From: an uncultured Lachnospiraceae bacterium
GTDB taxonomy: Bacteria > Bacillota > Clostridia > Lachnospirales > Lachnospiraceae
Reading direction: 5' to 3'
Length of the DNA: 5,868 nucleotides
Assembly: GCA_947175845.1 (NCBI GenBank)
Contig: CAMWOK010000204.1
Location: 1 to 5,868 of the forward strand
A model generated the notes under the pieces. The model did no database searches, was not told where the DNA came from, and worked only from the letters and a program-made list of their open reading frames with translations. Positions 4,768 through 5,868 of this stretch are shown here, in pieces. Within the stretch, counting starts at the first letter, position 1, and each line of letters starts with the position of its first letter. A program made the position numbers and the translations under genes.

Positions 4768-5868
4768 TTACTCTCCTGTCTCAACGACCGTCCTGAACAG
4801 GGCGCGCTCCTCAAGAACTTCCTGAAAACTTCTGCCCAGCTGATTTCCGGGTATGTTGTAGCCTTTGATTTCATTCATGTACGCATCATAGTCGCAGATA
4901 TAAATGTACACTTTTGAGATATCATGTCCCGCGACTGCCAGCTCGTACACATTGGAACTGCCGTTCTCAATCTTGGTGCCGTCGGCGTCCAGCACGACCG
5001 CAATCGTGTCGTCCCCCTCAATTGGGTTCAGCGTCATCTCCACCGCTGACAGTTCAATGCTACGGATTCCAATCCCTGCCTCGTTTGTCTGGTTGAGCTC
5101 TATCACGCGGGATGCGCTGTCCTTCTGTGTGACTGTCACATCATAGGACCAGCTTCCCTCCTGCCACCAGTTCTGGTATCTGTTGGGATAATCGTACCAC
5201 TCCTGCGGCAGCGTCTTCATGTACGCCTCCCACTCCTCGTCGGACATGCGTTCAAGCTCCTCGCCTGACTTTTGTCCCTCCACAGGAAGCGGTTCTGCCA
5301 GATCGCCGACAATCTTTGCGATGTCCAGCTTCATGGTGAAGGTTTCCGGGATCGCATCCGCAGATATGTCCGTATAATCAATGCGCAGAATGCCTTCAAA
5401 CGTGTGCGCATCCGCAAATGTCCCCTCGATCTGGCGCAATGCCTGTACCGCATCCTGCAAGAAGGAATAGTGCTCGGTTGTCTCGGCCGACAGCATCTGC
5501 GTGCCGTCCATAAAAAGCGCCATCTCTGGAAACTCCTGTGCATTTTTGACATGCACACCGATAAACACCGCCTGGTTTGTGGCGTACTCCTCCGTCAGCG
5601 TGATTGTGAGCTCCCCTGACGTCTGCTGATAGCTTGCCGCATCGTGCTCCCCTCCCTGGACCGCCAGGGTATCCGTGCTCCCCTGAAACAGCGCCACAGT
5701 GTCCTCCTCGGGAAGCCGGCCAAATGAAAACAGGTCCGCAATCCTGGAAAAAACACCGCCCAGCACCGGTATTTCTCCCGCCAGCACCGGATTCATGACA
5801 CAGAATGTCACCATCAGCGCAAACACCGCCGCAGCACTGCCAATTCCCACAATAAGTTTCTTTATGAC
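4768..5868 (-). CDS. DUF4179-family membrane-anchored protein, N-terminus cut by window edge
   Basis: The reading frame is open to the right edge, so the visible 366 residues are the C-terminal part of a longer protein. The GTG at 5850 is an internal Val codon, not a credible start. The fragment begins VIKKLIVGIGSAAAVF, a single membrane helix (about 5-24 of the fragment), followed by NPVLAGEIPVLGGVFSRI. That Asn-Pro-Val-Leu-Ala then Ile-Pro-Val-Leu-Gly-x-Val-Phe pattern is the hallmark of DUF4179 proteins, which have a short cytoplasmic N-terminus and a large outer domain. The last part (about 235-345), with a Gly-x-Trp strand, NQTNEAGIGI and VVLDADGTKI, resembles the beta-sandwich domain usual at the end of such proteins. 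In many Firmicutes these genes follow an ECF sigma factor gene and are thought to act as anti-sigma or sensing proteins. That neighbour would be outside this window, so the role here is inference. Confidence 0.75.
   Translation of the reverse strand, partial: VIKKLIVGIGSAAAVFALMVTFCVMNPVLAGEIPVLGGVFSRIADLFSFGRLPEEDTVALFQGSTDTLAVQGGEHDAASYQQTSGELTITLTEEYATNQAVFIGVHVKNAQEFPEMALFMDGTQMLSAETTEHYSFLQDAVQALRQIEGTFADAHTFEGILRIDYTDISADAIPETFTMKLDIAKIVGDLAEPLPVEGQKSGEELERMSDEEWEAYMKTLPQEWYDYPNRYQNWWQEGSWSYDVTVTQKDSASRVIELNQTNEAGIGIRSIELSAVEMTLNPIEGDDTIAVVLDADGTKIENGSSNVYELAVAGHDISKVYIYICDYDAYMNEIKGYNIPGNQLGRSFQEVLEERALFRTVVETGE

Noticed and set aside
5848..5850. GTG as the start of the DUF4179 gene
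   Set aside because: The frame continues open to the window edge, no SD precedes it, and the codons before it (VIKKLI) belong to the conserved membrane helix.

Overview
The window looks like a piece of chromosome from a moderately GC-rich Clostridia-type Firmicute, most likely a Lachnospiraceae relative. This is inferred from strong AAGGAGG-type ribosome binding sites, a consensus sigma-A promoter, a Gram-positive style lipoprotein, a DUF4179 protein, and the particular flavour of the AspRS and phosphofructokinase sequences. No database search was possible. Every gene I can support lies on the minus strand, so transcription runs from high to low coordinates.

Read in the direction of transcription, the layout is as follows. 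(1) 5868-4768: the 3' part of a membrane-anchored DUF4179 protein, cut by the window edge. (2) A sigma-A promoter and a leader of about 95 nt with a strong hairpin, then aspS (AspRS, 4617-2857). (3) A 66-nt gap with a candidate promoter and a perfect 9-bp hairpin, leading into tRNA-Tyr(GTA) at 2790-2709 and a clear intrinsic terminator at 2689-2659. (4) A two-gene unit: a large leucine-rich-repeat lipoprotein (2563-818) whose last codons carry the Shine-Dalgarno sequence of the next gene, a membrane-anchored C39-like cysteine peptidase (821-210). The two genes overlap by four bases (GTGA). (5) An AT-rich hairpin at the end of that unit, a sigma-A promoter, and the first 14 codons of a 6-phosphofructokinase gene running off the left edge.

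The aspS-tRNA-Tyr part is housekeeping translation machinery, and pfk is glycolysis. The accessory interest lies in the LRR-lipoprotein/C39-peptidase pair. Both products are predicted to act outside the membrane, one lipid-anchored and one held by an N-terminal membrane helix, and they are translationally coupled. A joint surface function, with the LRR protein binding a partner and the peptidase cutting or processing, is my inference and not something the sequence proves. There is no phage, IS element or CRISPR array, and no gene-free stretch longer than 300 bases.
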